Source: Multifurca ochricompacta
Taxonomy: Eukaryota > Basidiomycota > Agaricomycetes > Russulales > Russulaceae
Assembly: GCA_022496185.1 (NCBI GenBank)
Contig: WTXG01000012.1
Coordinates: 248,001-312,000, forward strand
Direction: 5' to 3'
Length of the DNA stretch: 64,000 nt
In this document: in pieces, positions 22,820 through 35,300 of the stretch
Numbering within the stretch: position 1 is the first letter of the stretch
Layout of the letters: every line of letters starts with the position of its first letter
Position numbers and translations under genes: made by a program
Notes under the pieces: generated by a model
What the model saw: the letters and a program-made list of their open reading frames with translations, nothing else
Told to the model about the DNA's origin: nothing
Databases searched by the model: none

Positions 22820-25800
22820 TCATGAGTCGTGGACGATCGGCGAGACCAGCATTTCGTCCTTGTGATCGGTTCGAACGTCGTCTACAAATTCACCCAACAC
22901 TTTGCCAAGTTCAAGAATCAAGTCATCTCGGTCCCAATCCGACCTATGAGCCCAGACGCGCCCAAGGCACAATGCGCGTAGCTGCTCTAACTGTTCAACG
23001 TTGAGGATGTCTGTCATATCGCAGAGATCTTGTCGCAGGCGTGCGAGCGCATCTTGATTGAAACGGAAGTCGGGGAATGGGGTGGGCTCAATCGGTTCAC
23101 AATCGGGTTCTGGCGCTGGTGAGGCAGGAACTGAAGATTCGTCGACCATAAAAGTGCTGATACGGAAGGTACGTTGGCATCCAATGAGGGTGGCTGATTG
23201 TTTGGCAGCAATTGGGGGCTGGGTACAGATACTTGTTCGGGCTGCAGTGGCTGTGGTGCGGGGCTCGGAGAACGAAGGGGGGGTTGGGGGACCCCCATCG
23301 AGGGAGCAGGAGACCCGACAGGGGCATTCGACGGTGGGAAGAATCGGTGATAGGGTATTTGCTCGATATGTGAAGGAGCGGGGTTGAGAAGTGAAGGATC
23401 AAATCCCCCACCCATCGCTGATGGAGGCACGTCTGGCAGTAGACCACCATCGCCATTGGGATTGACAGAATTGGGATTTGATTGTGGACAGGTCAAGTAA
23501 ACACTAGACACCTGCTGGCTACTGCAGGGCTCCGCTGAATTCATGGTCACGTCTTCTTCGCTGTTCACTCTTGAGCGCTTGACATCCCGACCCTCACCAG
23601 TTTCGTCACCCGATGCCTGCGAGCCACTGGACGGCCCAGTCGACCTCTGGCGCTTACGCCTCGCCGCACGCTCGAGCTTCGTTACGTCCGTGATGGGGAT
23701 CTCGGGATCCTGCCCATTGTGTCGTGCACTTCGCCGGGTGCCAGGTGCGTAGGTCTGGCTACTGATGTCAACATCCTGGGAACCTTGTTCCTTCGCTTTC
23801 TCCTTTTCCTTCTTTCGCTCAGCGCGCCGCTGACGCTCGCGCGCAGCCATGCGCTCGCATTCATTGCGGAACTGCGTGTCAAAATCTTGGATGGAGACCT
23901 CCGTTGCTGTATACATTGCTTGAGCGCGATGTAAACGTTCCAAGTCCTCAGACTGGCACACGACTGTGTTATGCACCATCTTCCCGACGTCATTGAGAAA
24001 ATCTTGGGGTGTCAGATAACGATTCTTGTGTAATTCAACGTGCATCCGTTCTAGGTCCATATTATATAAATGGGGTGCTTGAGGTCGACCCTCGGCAATG
24101 ATAGGAGGTTGGGTCGGTGGCGGGACCGATTGCTCGGGGGGATTGCCTGTGACACAGTTCACGACATCTGTGTGTTGCTCGACGATCTCGAGCACGCCAT
24201 TGGGGCCGTGATGAACATCAATCGTTGTCGTTGCCACTGCATCAACTGACTGTGGCCGTAGCTGTTCTTCAGGAATCCGCTCGATTGTAGGGAAACGGTA
24301 CTCCTCCTGGTAAAAAGAGTTTCAGTTACCCGTGATATCGGATTAATGGCAACTCACGGTTGCTGGCTTAGTGAAGCGTTTGAACTTGCGTTTGAGTTCG
24401 GTGAGAATCGGCCCCAACCGATATCTTAAAAGCGTGATCAATCGATGATCATTCTCTTGTTGAATTGCAAGCTCTGCAGCTGTTGGCTGCCTCGGTTCAA
24501 GAGGTGGCGCAAGTGGGAGCTCTTCAAGTACGCGTCGTCTACGCTCCAAACCGTCTGGGAACTGGTTTGGCGGGCGTTGGACGTCTTTAAGTAAGTCTTC
24601 AAAGAAGGCTGCTCGCTGGGCTGCGTTGGGCGGAGTGACAGCAACACGATTTTTAAAAGCGGGACCGAACCACAGCCTCACGTCGCGTGGGAGGGACGTA
24701 TATGGTCCATCAACGACAGCAAGGAGAAGTATAGGGTCGGTCGGAGCAAGTGTGCCTAGCATCGCATGGACAGTGCTGCGACATGTCTCCGATACGGCAG
24801 AGCACCAGCCAAGGAGTGACGGAATGTAAATGATAGATGGTTGATTTCGCTTCGCTTCCACGAAAAGCTGGACTATCGCAGCCTCGCTCGTCTGATATCA
24901 AGAGAGAGATAGTCAGAGTAAGCTCGGTGGCAACCACAAAAGACAAACAAACCCTCGTCGAATCGGACAAAAGTGTCCCTAGATCTAGATTCTGTACATG
25001 ATAGCCTTCTAGGTGATGGAGAGCCGCAATGCCGACGTAGTTCTGACCCATGCCCACTGGCCCGTGAAGACTATTCTCGGTCGGTAGATACGTAGGGTCT
25101 CCATGGCTAATGGTCCTATTGTTAGTAATGAAACAGTAATTATTCGAAACAACTTGCATTGCAACATGAGTTCGCGCTCCAGGGCCCCTGCTTGGCCCTC
25201 GTCCTCCCATTCGGCCTCCTCGAGAGCAGTGCGTTTCTTGCTGACGGGCATCACCTTATCAATTACAGCCTTAACCTTGTCCAGAGTTTCAGAAAGCAGA
25301 GGCATAAGCTGTGTTGGAAGCGGGGAAGCCACAGATGCTGAGGAACGAGACGAGGAGGGTACGAGCTCTGAAAATCATTGTCATAATGATCGCACAAATA
25401 ATTTTTGCGGGGATGACCTACTTTTCACAGAGATCATAAAATCTCGCAATTCAACCTCAATAGTCTCTGGCTTGAGTAACAAACGATCGTTCGATTTGTA
25501 TATTTGGGGATAACGCCGCTGCACCGCGTTCAAAGCTGCCTCTGTGCAGAGTGCCTAACAGTTGGATATAAAAAAAGAGGTCAGGGTTTGACCACAGGCG
25601 CATATACGTGCTGCGAACATACCCGTAAATCTGCACCTGCATAGCCTTTCGTGAGCTTCGCCAGTCCGGCGGCCTGCTCCTCGCCTTTCTCCCCTTCCCA
25701 GCCAGCCCACTTCTTTGTCATGACTCTCAGAATCTTGTTCCGGGCCTCGAAAGCTGGTAGTGGAAAGTAAAACTCTCTGTCGAACCGCCCTGGCCGCCTC

Positions 25801-27699
25801 AGCGCCGGGTCTACTGCGTCTGGCCTGTTCGTCGCCCCGATTACGACGATCTGCCCACGGCCGTCCATGCCATCCATTAACGCTAGTAATGTGGAGACAA
25901 TTGAAGCGTGGATCTGGTCCTGCTTGGAGGAGCGCACGGGAGCGAGCCCGTCGATTTCGTCAAAGAATATAATGCTAGGCTGGCAATTACGAGCTTCCTC
26001 AAACAACAGACGAAGCTGGCGCTCGGCTTCGCCGACCCATTTTGAGAGGACATCGGCACCTTTACGCATGAAGAACGCTGAAAAAAACGATCAGCACGCG
26101 CACACGCGTGGGTGAAAATCGTGCCTACAAATGCCTTTGCCGTTGGAACGGCAGCTGGCAGCCAGGGCACGAGCAAGTAGTGTCTTGCCAGTACCCGGAG
26201 GGCCATGAAACAGGACCCCGCGAGGTGGGGTGAGACCGAATCGTTGGAAGACTTCAGGATAAAGCAATGGCAGGAGAGTCATTTCCTTCAATGAGTTAAT
26301 ATCTAGCAAACTCATCAAAGGGTATATGAGAAGGATAAATGAAGTGACTGACGATCATCCAACCCGCCTACTTCATCAAACGTTACATTCTTGTTTACTC
26401 CAAGTGGATCGGCATCTGCCAAAGCTACCCAAAGATGCGCACAGCACACGTTTGAGCTTTGGGCAAAACTCACCAGCATCGCCAACCTTGCCGAAGTTAG
26501 CTGGGGTTCCAGCCGCGGCGGCCAGATCACCTGGTAGAATGCCACCGACACCACCCGTAAATGCAGCATTTCCGAACGCTTTTCGCGGTCCTCGCGTCGG
26601 TGCGTCAGAATCCTTGACGACATGAGTTTCGTGGAATAGCAGGAGGAGTGCCACGCACCGAGTCCTCTCCAGGAAGCCCCAGGAATCGGCTAAGCTCTGC
26701 ACCATTGACACTCCAACCGGGAGCCTTCTTTGCACTGCTGCGATTCCAGTTGCCTCGCCCTGCTCCACTCTTCCCTGAAGTGGGCTTTGGCGGTGCGAAC
26801 GGAATCTCCTCAAGCGGCGGTGGGATGGCATAATTCACCTTAGCACGCTGGCGCAGCGCATAGGGCTTTCCGTCGCTCGGCAGCACTTCATCCTCCCCTT
26901 CACCGTTAACCTCGATATCGCCATCGGCATCCTCATCTCCGTTTACAACGAGGTCGGACGACGCCTCTGGTACAGCATCCTCCATCGAGTCATCCGCAGA
27001 GTCGTTCGGTTGATCAACGTCAATATAACCATCTGCATCCTCTTCCTCGCGAGTACTCCTGCGAGATCGTAAACCAGGTCGTCTACTGTCGCGTGTATGC
27101 GAGCGAGATGGCGAAATAGGCGGCCCACGACGAAGCCGGTGACTTGGGGAGCTCTTAGGGGGTTCTGGCTTCTTGCTCTGGCTACGTGTGGCATAGCGAC
27201 GCCCAGTGCCTGATTCCCCTTCATCGCTGCTGAGAACTACCGGATTGGGTCTAGAACGAAGCCTCCTTGTAGCTGGGCGAGGTGCTTCATCGTCATCATA
27301 GTCACCCGCGCCGTTCTCGTGCTGCTCATCATCGTAATCTGCCGTCGCGAGAGGATCGGGTTCACTATCAGACTCCTTATACTTTGCAATAGTGACACGT
27401 CTACCGCGCATAGATCTCCCGTAAACCCTCTGGTTTTGAGGCTCCTCGTCCTCGCCCTCTGCATCCTCCTCATGAATGCCATCGAGGTCCATAGATGCAT
27501 TGCTTTCGTGGTATTCTGAGCCGGAGGCTATGCTGTGTGCTGAACCAAGACTATTTCTGTTGCGAAGGTGCATGGGGGAGGGAATCTTAATGGTGAAAGG
27601 TGTAGTGGATTGAACTGGGAAATTGAAACCACCGACTGTGTGAGGTTGTGAAGCTGTAGATTGCTGTAACGAATAGCTTTCTGGATGGTTTCCTTGCAT
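22820..27699 (-). CDS. YTA7: Yta7/ATAD2-type chromatin AAA ATPase with bromodomain-like region
   Basis: Yta7/ATAD2/Abo1 proteins are nuclear AAA ATPases that handle histone H3-H4 and shape chromatin. ATG 27699 starts [20 protein letters not shown], and a long acidic/basic N-terminus follows ([40 protein letters not shown]). AAA1 reads [52 protein letters not shown] and [20 protein letters not shown], with intact Walker A, Walker B and arginine fingers. AAA2 is degenerate: [11 protein letters not shown] lacks the Walker A lysine and [10 protein letters not shown] lacks the DE pair, as in the family. The bromodomain region holds [20 protein letters not shown] and [21 protein letters not shown] long disordered linker leads to the C-terminal block [20 protein letters not shown] and stop 22820. 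One frame break lies near 23150 at a T4A tract. Confidence 0.93.
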
Positions 27700-28431
27700 T
27701 GAATCTGGAAGGTCAAGTGTGGTCTACTTGGCTATCCCAGGAGAAGACTGAATGAATGAGATGTGGAAGAGAGAAGACTGAAGCTGAAGTGGAAATCGAA
27801 TCGAAACCGAAAACCGACAAAAGCGTGACGCAAACAACACCGACGTCACGCGTTTGTCACGGAATGTCACTCCTTCGCCTACCGACTTATCACCTCCTCA
27901 TCGACGTACCGTTAAACCTAAATACCATCTGCTCAAATCACTTTTGTCAAACGGACCGGTTTTCAAGTAGGGAGTGTTGATTCCATCATCTCTCTCCGAT
28001 TTGAAAGCGAAAAAACGGGAAGTTTAACGGTGAAGATTCAACAAGAGTGACAGGGGTAAAAATTAGGAGAATATGCTGTATTACAACAGTCGAACATGGT
28101 GGGAAGGTGGGAAGGGTTGGAGAAAGGGGAGTCGTTTTTTGCACTCATTTCTTCGTCGTAACTCGTCCCTCAGCCATCCACTTTGCACGCCTTGCGGCCT
28201 TTGCCGGAAGACCGTGACACGATCACGAGACCGCGGCGTTGATGGATGATGGCAGCGGATAGGATAGGATAGGGTATAGGGTAAAGGGTAAAGGGTATAG
28301 GGTATAGGTAAGGTATTTTATTTATTTATTTATTTTAATATTTGAATTAAGAAAGGTTACTGATGTCATTCATTCATTCATTCAAATTGCACCCTCGCTA
28401 GCATCAGAACCAGGTCCTATACCCTTTTCAG
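27700..28431. other. Intergenic region with simple repeats
   Basis: This 732-bp stretch is upstream of the Yta7-like gene. It contains the tandem repeats listed separately and several TGACG/GTCAC-type words around 27820-27870. A 23-codon minus-strand tail with a basic composition (AKAARRAKWMAEGRVTTKK, about 28138-28200) is preceded by an in-frame stop and not supported as a gene. No RNA gene is seen. Confidence 0.45.
28258..28320. repeat. GGATA / GGGTATA-GGGTAAA tandem repeats
   Basis: About ten imperfect copies of five- to seven-base units (AGGAT, then AGGGTAT and AGGGTAA) run in series. A TTTA tract (28317-28335) and CATT repeats (28368-28383) follow closely. The units resemble, but do not equal, the TTAGGG telomere unit. 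Confidence 0.75.
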
Positions 28432-29132
28432 TTCCGACAACTTCGCAGCGGCTTTCAGCATCTTTGCATACGATGACTTTGCTGAATTCACCTGGAAACT
28501 CCATACACGCGACCAGATTATCAGCATGCTATTGTCGTTCGCGTCTCGCGAGAAAGCTCACTTTCAAATCTCGTACTTTCAAGATCTGCCAGGATCAACT
28601 CCTGACTGTCGCGCAAGAGTTTCGTGCCGCGCTCTGCCTGTCATTCTCACGGCTCTACTCGAGCAAAGTCATTCCCCCGTTCAGGTAGCATCGAGAGCTG
28701 GGTCACTGCCATCTCGACGCCCCTCTTGAGCCACCCGAACCCCATGACTTTCACAGTGATGGTGATCCCCATTCCTGGACCCGTCACCGCTGGCGAGTTC
28801 GACGGGATGGAGGAGCTTAACATGCTCGACCTGGAGAAGGACAGCGATCCCGACCTAGACAATCTTCGTGAGGAATTCAGGCCACAAGTCAAGAGCCGAT
28901 TTCAGGGTTGGCTTGCTGCCGCACGCACAATCGGCAAACCTGATCAAGTCTTTCATGTCGTATTTGCTGAGCTATTGACCCGATGCTGTTTCTCCGTGAT
29001 TCTGATATTGTTGACGAGATGCTCAATCGGCACGTACTTTTTTGTCGTTCTCAGCGTGTTCTCCGGTCCCGACCACCGTCCCGCGGGTTCTCAAGGATGT
29101 CTGATAAACCAAGCAAGTATCACATCCTGTGA
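28432..29132 (+). pseudogene. Fragment of an unidentified protein-coding gene
   Basis: After a good acceptor (CCCTTTTCAG, ending 28431) the plus strand reads like real protein: SDNFAAAFSIFAYDDFAEFT, WKLHTRDQIISMLLSFASRE, DLPGSTPDCRARVSCRALPV and ILTALLEQSHSPV. With one-base frame changes near 28681 and 28981 it continues GSIESWVTAISTPLLSHPNP, VIPIPGPVTAGEFDGMEELN, DPDLDNLREEFRPQVKSRFQ, GWLAAARTIGKPDQVFHVVF and MLFLRDSDIVDEMLNR. I do not know the family. No upstream exon or start is visible before 28432, and no typical end is seen. It is therefore either a 5'-truncated remnant or a gene whose other parts I failed to see. Confidence 0.4.
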
Positions 29133-29551
29133 CGGTTTCGGATTTCTTCACTCTGTGAAAATAGAGGTTTTCAAAGAGCAGGTTCAACGCAGGCGGAGAA
29201 AGGCGAGAGCGAAGCGCAGAGAAGCAGGGAAAATTAGCAGGCATCAAGTTCGGCTCAAAGCCCCAAGCATCAAACTCGACCTCGTGGACATCTGGGCCGA
29301 ACAATTCCCGGTCCATCCAGGAAAGAAAGACAGAATGCCAAGCAGTGAGCAAGAATGGATGGGAGAACGTTGACTGAGCAGCCTCGCTCGCCATCTCATC
29401 AGTCCCTTGATTCGTTCTCAGTAACCCCTTTGCACGTTTTATTAATATTATGTCTCAAGCAATTAGCTGTCCCACCTCATGTAGTCATATTGCAAACCGT
29501 TGGTTAATTAACGTCGTCGCACTGCTGGTACCTTAAAAAGGACAACATATC
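29133..29551. other. Unassigned stretch between gene fragment and GH85 gene
   Basis: Both strands have open frames here: plus to 29373, and minus 29394-29023 beginning MASEAAQSTFSHPFLLTAWH. Neither shows a known domain. The Arg/Lys-rich plus frame looks like the shadow of the more protein-like minus frame, but I cannot support either as a gene. Confidence 0.35.
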
Positions 29552-32130
29552 TCACCCAGATGCATCCACAAATGCACATTGCTCCCATTTCATCACCTCC
29601 CCGTGGTCAGTCACGCCCTGCACGTAAAACCGTATCTCCCTCAATTCCTTGATAACGTCCGGCAGAACAGCCCAGTCCACGTAGAAGCGATTCGCGCGCC
29701 CGTCGAGGCCTGTAGTGCCTATAAACGTCGCTTTGGTGGGACCCTGAAGCGCGGCACCTGCATATATATTGAAATAGGCGCATGACGGAAACGCACGGTC
29801 CGAGGTGTCGAGGCTCCATAAAGGCGTTGGGTTATCGATTGTGGGGAAGGTATCTGGAAGGGATATACGTGGAAAGGCCGCCGCGATTTCCCACGTCAGC
29901 ACGCCGGATTTACGGTCTTTGATGCGCTGGAAGTCTGCCCAGAGGATGCGCGGGGAAGCCACAGAGAGATGAGGGAGAGCCGTCAGAGGTGCCAGATGCA
30001 CGGCGAGTTGGCCCAGGAGGATGGAGAATTGGAGTTCCTGCGAAGGGTCTTCGGTCGCGTAACCCAACACAAGACCTACGGTGACCGGTTCATCCTTTTG
30101 ATTTTCGGAGAGCGTGAATGTCAATGTTTGACATGTCCAGCCGCCCACAAGTTCCTCAGCGCTCGATATGCCCGAAACCTCCAACGTGGATCCAGGACTC
30201 CTCACAGAAAGTCCAGCGTCGAAATCAACCGGTGGCCCCACAGTAGACAGGACCTTGAATACAATGCGTGCGGTGTACTGGGAGAACAGAGTGACGCCTA
30301 ACGATTGTATAGGCAACCACACACAACGGAAAAACGCATCCTCCGCATCTGAACCTGAGGCACTGAAAGTGACACGTAGACTGTTTCCGCCCAGCCAAGC
30401 ATCATCAAAGCAGAAAGTAGAAGATGATTCCGGAACAGGGTCAGTAGTTCCCTCCCTATCCTCCCACTGTACTGCTGGGCGTGGCCAGAGTCTGTCACCA
30501 AGCGCGTTCTGCTTATCAATATCGGTCCAGCCATCCTTAGTGGATGCCATCACTTCTCTACCATCGACGAACCACGCGAACCCAATGCCCGGAGAAAATG
30601 TAGTACAGAACGGGAGAAGAGCAGGATCTGGTGGCGTATGAACCGCGAAGAAATCACTGAATGGACGAAAAGGTCCATGAAGGCAGTCGGGTTCTCCGTT
30701 ATGCCCCTTCGTTGGCGGCATGTCTACAAGGTCTTCGGCGACAGAACCAATCCACAAGCGCTTCTCAGTCTCCCACCAGAAGTGCCAGCTAAAACCAGCC
30801 TTGTCCTGTATCGTTTCCCAAGTCCAACCGGGACCAAAGAGGGCAACACTTAACCCCAACGAAGTAGGGTTGATGTGCTCAAGTGCGCGGTAAGCACCAA
30901 AGCCACCACCACCGTGACTGCCACGGCCCCAAATATCGATGCCGACGTAGATGTCTTGTAGGGTTTTGGCTGACCCGGTGCGCGATATTAACGATGGTTC
31001 GAGACTTGAAAAAAACTGCGCAGTGAGTGATGGGTACACGGAAGGCCACTAAGAGCAAAAATGTCAAGTGTGTCTCTGGATAGGATCCAGCACTCACAGT
31101 ATAATTAGTGAAAAAACCTGTAGACGGTAGAAAGAAGGGCAAATTATAGCTGTTCAACCGGTCTTGCCATCGGACTAGACCATTGAAGATCACACTGTCG
31201 TACCTAAACATGATATAAGATATCTAGTCGGAAAAACCGTTGTTCTGCAGTGTTACTCACCAGATGACCTCGGCGTGGGGACCGACCTTGGCCTTGAGTT
31301 CCGCCCGGAGAAGCGAAATCCACGCGGTGAGTGCACGGGCATGGCCAATACCACTTTCGGCGCGGAGGTGCCATTCGAAGTTTAAAAGATAGCCATCGAA
31401 GCCACGCTGGTACGCTAAACATGCAAGCAGGCGGGCATAGTGTGGGGAGACGGGAACTGCGGAGGTTTCAGTAGAAGGTGGGACTACAGGGCCGGTCTTT
31501 GAGGCAGGCAACCTGCCAAAGAGCAATCGGAGGCCGTCCGTTTCACTCTCAGCGTGCTCGAATATCCTAGGAGAGATGAGTAAATATCGCGGTATGGGCG
31601 GGATATCACATGCAATGTTCCGAGTATTTTAACACCCTGCCGATGGGCAGACGAGATCCACCCTGAAGGTGGAATCGTAACTCGATGGTGAGAGAAGCTG
31701 AAAGCGACTGTCAGAAGGGGCGACGAACTAGTGGGTGAGGACGAACATACTAGATAAAGGTATCGCATAGTGGCCAGAAGTTGAAAGTGTATGTGGTCTC
31801 TTCCGGTTTCTCTGAGTAACCACCCTAAGAGAAAAGGTAAGCTGTAGAGGAATATAGAAGAAGAAATTTTGAATACTTTAAAATCGTGACAGACCTTCAC
31901 TCAAAAGCATAGTGAATAATCATCGAAAGAAGGATCTCAATTTATACCAAAAGTCCTCCTTGGGATGAAATTGTTGGATGATATTGATGATGGCGAGGAA
32001 AATAAGGGATTACACGATGGGTTATTATCTTTGATTCTGTATCTGACCAATTATCTAACTCTGCTAGAGAGTTGAAGAAGGAAGAGACGGGGATTTCATC
32101 TCCTCTTCCTGATCCTGATAATGATGGCAT
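29552..32130 (-). CDS. Cytosolic endo-beta-N-acetylglucosaminidase, glycoside hydrolase family 85
   Basis: ENGase cleaves between the two core GlcNAc residues of N-glycans, freeing glycans from misfolded glycoproteins in the cytosol. ATG 32130 starts MPSLSGSGRGDEIPVSSFFN and continues SLAELDNWSD, with no signal peptide. Next come TYTFNFWPLCDTFIYFSHHR and VTIPPSGWISSAHRQGVKIL. The catalytic block is GFDGYLLNFEWHLRAESG (about 31370-31430); GH85 enzymes use the Asn and Glu of this NxE motif. VIWYDSVIFNGLVRWQDRLN, FFLPSTGFFTNYTWPS, YVGIDIWGRGSHGGGGFGAY and SLGLSVALFGPGWTWET follow, completing the TIM barrel. The C-terminal half (about 350 residues) should form the beta-sandwich domains. The stop is at 29552. 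The gene is divergent from RNA14 with only 182 bp between starts. Confidence 0.92.
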
Positions 32131-32312
32131 GATGAAAGGAAAGGTGAGTTGGTGAGTTGGTAGTTGGTTTGAGTGTGGTTGTGAGCGTGAGCGTGAGATA
32201 ATTATTTCTCACCTTCCTGTCGGTCATTTTCATTTTCAACTGGTTACAGTTCAACTCTTTCCGTTACCATTACCGTTAGGTTGTAATAGTCTAGTCAATC
32301 TCTGCCTCTGCC
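32131..32312. promoter_or_regulatory. Bidirectional promoter between GH85 and RNA14
   Basis: This 182-bp gap lies between two divergent start codons. It contains short repeats (GTGAGCGTGAGCGTGAG at about 32182-32198; GTTACCATTACCGTTA at about 32262-32277) and a T-rich run. Specific factor sites cannot be assigned. Confidence 0.45.
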
Positions 32313-35300
32313 ATGGACGGCAGCTTGGTTTCAACACAACAGTCCCTTCAACTCCCCACAAGTGTTGGAGATATCAATCACGACACCGTCACTTCAGTTT
32401 CTACTCAACGTGTGCCCGACCCCGCAACCGATTCTAAACCGGAAGAGTCGAGTTCAAAACCAGTGTTACCAACTAGTGAAGCTGTTCAGTCAACTGCTGA
32501 TATCTTGCAAGTGCTACAAAAACTTCAAGCTCAGCAATCTGTTACACCGCCCACTCCTCAATCCACTTCATTTACATTTACCCCAAAACCAGAGCCTTTG
32601 TCCACTCCAGTTCCCCCAAAAGAGGATCCTCAACCTGTAGCCACTACTATCCCGGAAGAGCCTGTTTCTGAATGGGATACACTTCGGACTAGTTTGCGCG
32701 AAAACCCCCACGACACAGAGGGATGGAACAAAGTCGTACGACTTGCTGAAGACTCCGGAGACCTCGAAAGGATCAAAGAAGCGTATGAAAGCCTCCTTAA
32801 GATGTACCCGAATACCGTGCGCAACCTGCAATCGGTCGTAAACTATATTCTTCTGATCTGACATAATCATGTCCAGTGGTCTGCTCAAATAGCCTATCTC
32901 AACCACTTTCTTGTGCCGGGTCGTTTTAAATTTGCGGAAGACCACCTATTCACACGGTTCCTGAGGACATCTCCAGCAGCGGAACTCTGGAAGTTTTACT
33001 TGACATATATTCGGTATGCTGCGCTTACACAACTGATAATATCTGACCACTGAGGACCCGGAGTCAGACGGATCAATGTCGATCCCTCCACGCGAGACAT
33101 CGTCCGCAAGGCTTATGAGTTCGCACTCAATCACGTGGGTCAAGACAAGGATAGCGGTGAGATCTGGTCGGACTATATCCAGTTCTTGCGATCCGGTGAG
33201 GTGTGTTATAATCGTCTGCTAAGTTTCTGCTCAGAGAAACCGGGTCTGAGTCCATGTTCCTCTTACTTGACCTTTAATTCATCTTGCTTCGACTCTCCCA
33301 TTGTTCTTCCGAGTGATCCTTCGGTCCTTGCGCGTGTGCGTGTGATGGACGTGCGACCAGGTTTCTGTCCTGATCATTCCGTCTTACCACTGCTTGCTGG
33401 ATGTTCCCATCGAAGCCAACATCCCCTCGTAAAGCGGACACTCATACTGACTGCAATTTCAGACGAATTCAACATGGGAAGAGCAGCAGAAGATGGACGC
33501 CCTACGCAAAGTTTATCATCGTGCTGTGCAGATCCCTCTCGAAAACGTCGAAACCCTTTGGTCAGAGCTAGAAACATTTGAGAATAATCTCAACCGAATC
33601 ACGGCGAGTATTATCCTTGCCCATGAACGCGAGCATTATTGATTCATATTTGTATACCTAGGCAAAAAAGTTTCTGACTGACCTCTCGCCATCCTACATG
33701 CAAGCCCGTACGGTACTTCGCCAACTTCAGCGCCATCTTGGCCCGCTTTTCCCACCACCACCACCATCCTCTCCATCTCGCCCATACCTCTATCTTCCCA
33801 CAAAGCCAACCTTCAACGCCGCAGAACGAGCACTCGTCGGCGCATGGAAAAGCTATTTACGCTGGGAAGAGAGTAATCCATTGGAGATCGAAGAACAGGA
33901 CCGCAACACCTTCATTACGCGTGTGCAGGGCGTATATCGCAAAGCCGTCATTCGTATGCGTTTCTTTGGCGAGATTTGGTAAGCTGAAGTTGCGTCACAG
34001 CCCACTTGAATTTGAGCGGTCCGCCCAGGTATATGGCATACGTTTGGACCAACAGTATTGGCAAGACAGATGAGGCCATTAATCTTTTGAAAGCAGGGAT
34101 TGAAGCGAACCCCATGAGGCAAGCTCTATGCGTCAAACTTTGGCTATCAGTGACATACTAACATCGCTTCCATCATTAGCTTCCTGCTAAATTTCGCATG
34201 CGCAGAGGCCCTGGAGCTTCAAGGGAATTTTGAGGAGGTAAACAAAGTTTTCGAACGTTTCCTCGAAGCGCTTCGTCGCGACCTCGATGCACATGAGGCA
34301 CGCATTGCCCCTTCTGCAACATCATCGACGATGTCAACAGGCGCCACGGAGGTTCCCGGCTCGCAAGGAACCGAGGTTATCCTGGCCAATGCGTCATTCA
34401 CAACGCAGACGGATGAAAAACCACTCCAGAGCAAGGAACTTTCTGAGAAGCGCCAAGAGTATGGCCTCGCATGGACAGTGTACATGCGCTTCGCGCGCCG
34501 TGCGGAGGGGCTCAAGTCTGCGCGGGCAGTATTTGCCCAGGCGAGAAGAGACAAGTGGACACCCTGGGAGGTTTATGAGTCTGCGGGTACGTTGCGTCAC
34601 GTTCGTGCATTTTGCAATAACAAATTCTGTCATAAGCAATTGCGGAGTACCACTTGACGAAAGACGTCCGGACCCCGACCCGAATCTTCGAGAAGGCCCT
34701 TGAGACCTTCAGTGACGAGGTAGACCTCGTAGCTCACTACCTCGGTTTCCTGTTATCGATAAACGATGAAAACAGTGAGTTCCTCACCATACGCATCGAG
34801 TACCTGTCTTACATCTCGTAGACGCTCGTGCACTTTTCGAACGCGTCATTGGCACCTTCCCGTCTGATCGGGCACGACCTCTCTGGGAACGTTGGGCCCG
34901 CCACGAATATCAATATGGCGATCTTGCTGCAGCTCAGAAACTGGAAAAACGCATGGCAGAGGCATACCCAAACGGTGAGAAACCGCAGCATTCCCTCCTA
35001 CCTCTTCCCTAACTGCTAGTCAGACCCCCCGATCAAGCGTTTCGCCCAACGTCATACGTACCACTCCACGGATGCGATCGCAGCGCGTGACTTGGGGGTT
35101 GCAATCGTGCGGCAGAGCAGTGGCACAACTAGTTCGAGTAGCTCGAGCAATTCACTCGGGCGCACGGAAACGCAAACATCACTCCTAGCTAGTGGGAACA
35201 CGCCACAACCAACGCCAACCCCGACGGCGCCATCAACGCAACACAAACGTCCTCCCTCCCCAGATCACAAACGGAGGGACTCCGATTCACATGGACCAGC

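Noticed and set aside
23543..23993. Open frames on both strands inside the Yta7-like gene
   Set aside because: Overlapped by a long, compositionally consistent coding frame of the Yta7-like protein (Lys/Arg-rich linker); these are shadows.
28138..28215. Short basic minus-strand peptide (AKAARRAKWMAEGRVTTKK) resembling a ribosomal-protein tail
   Set aside because: An in-frame stop lies just upstream and no matching exon was found; too short to support.
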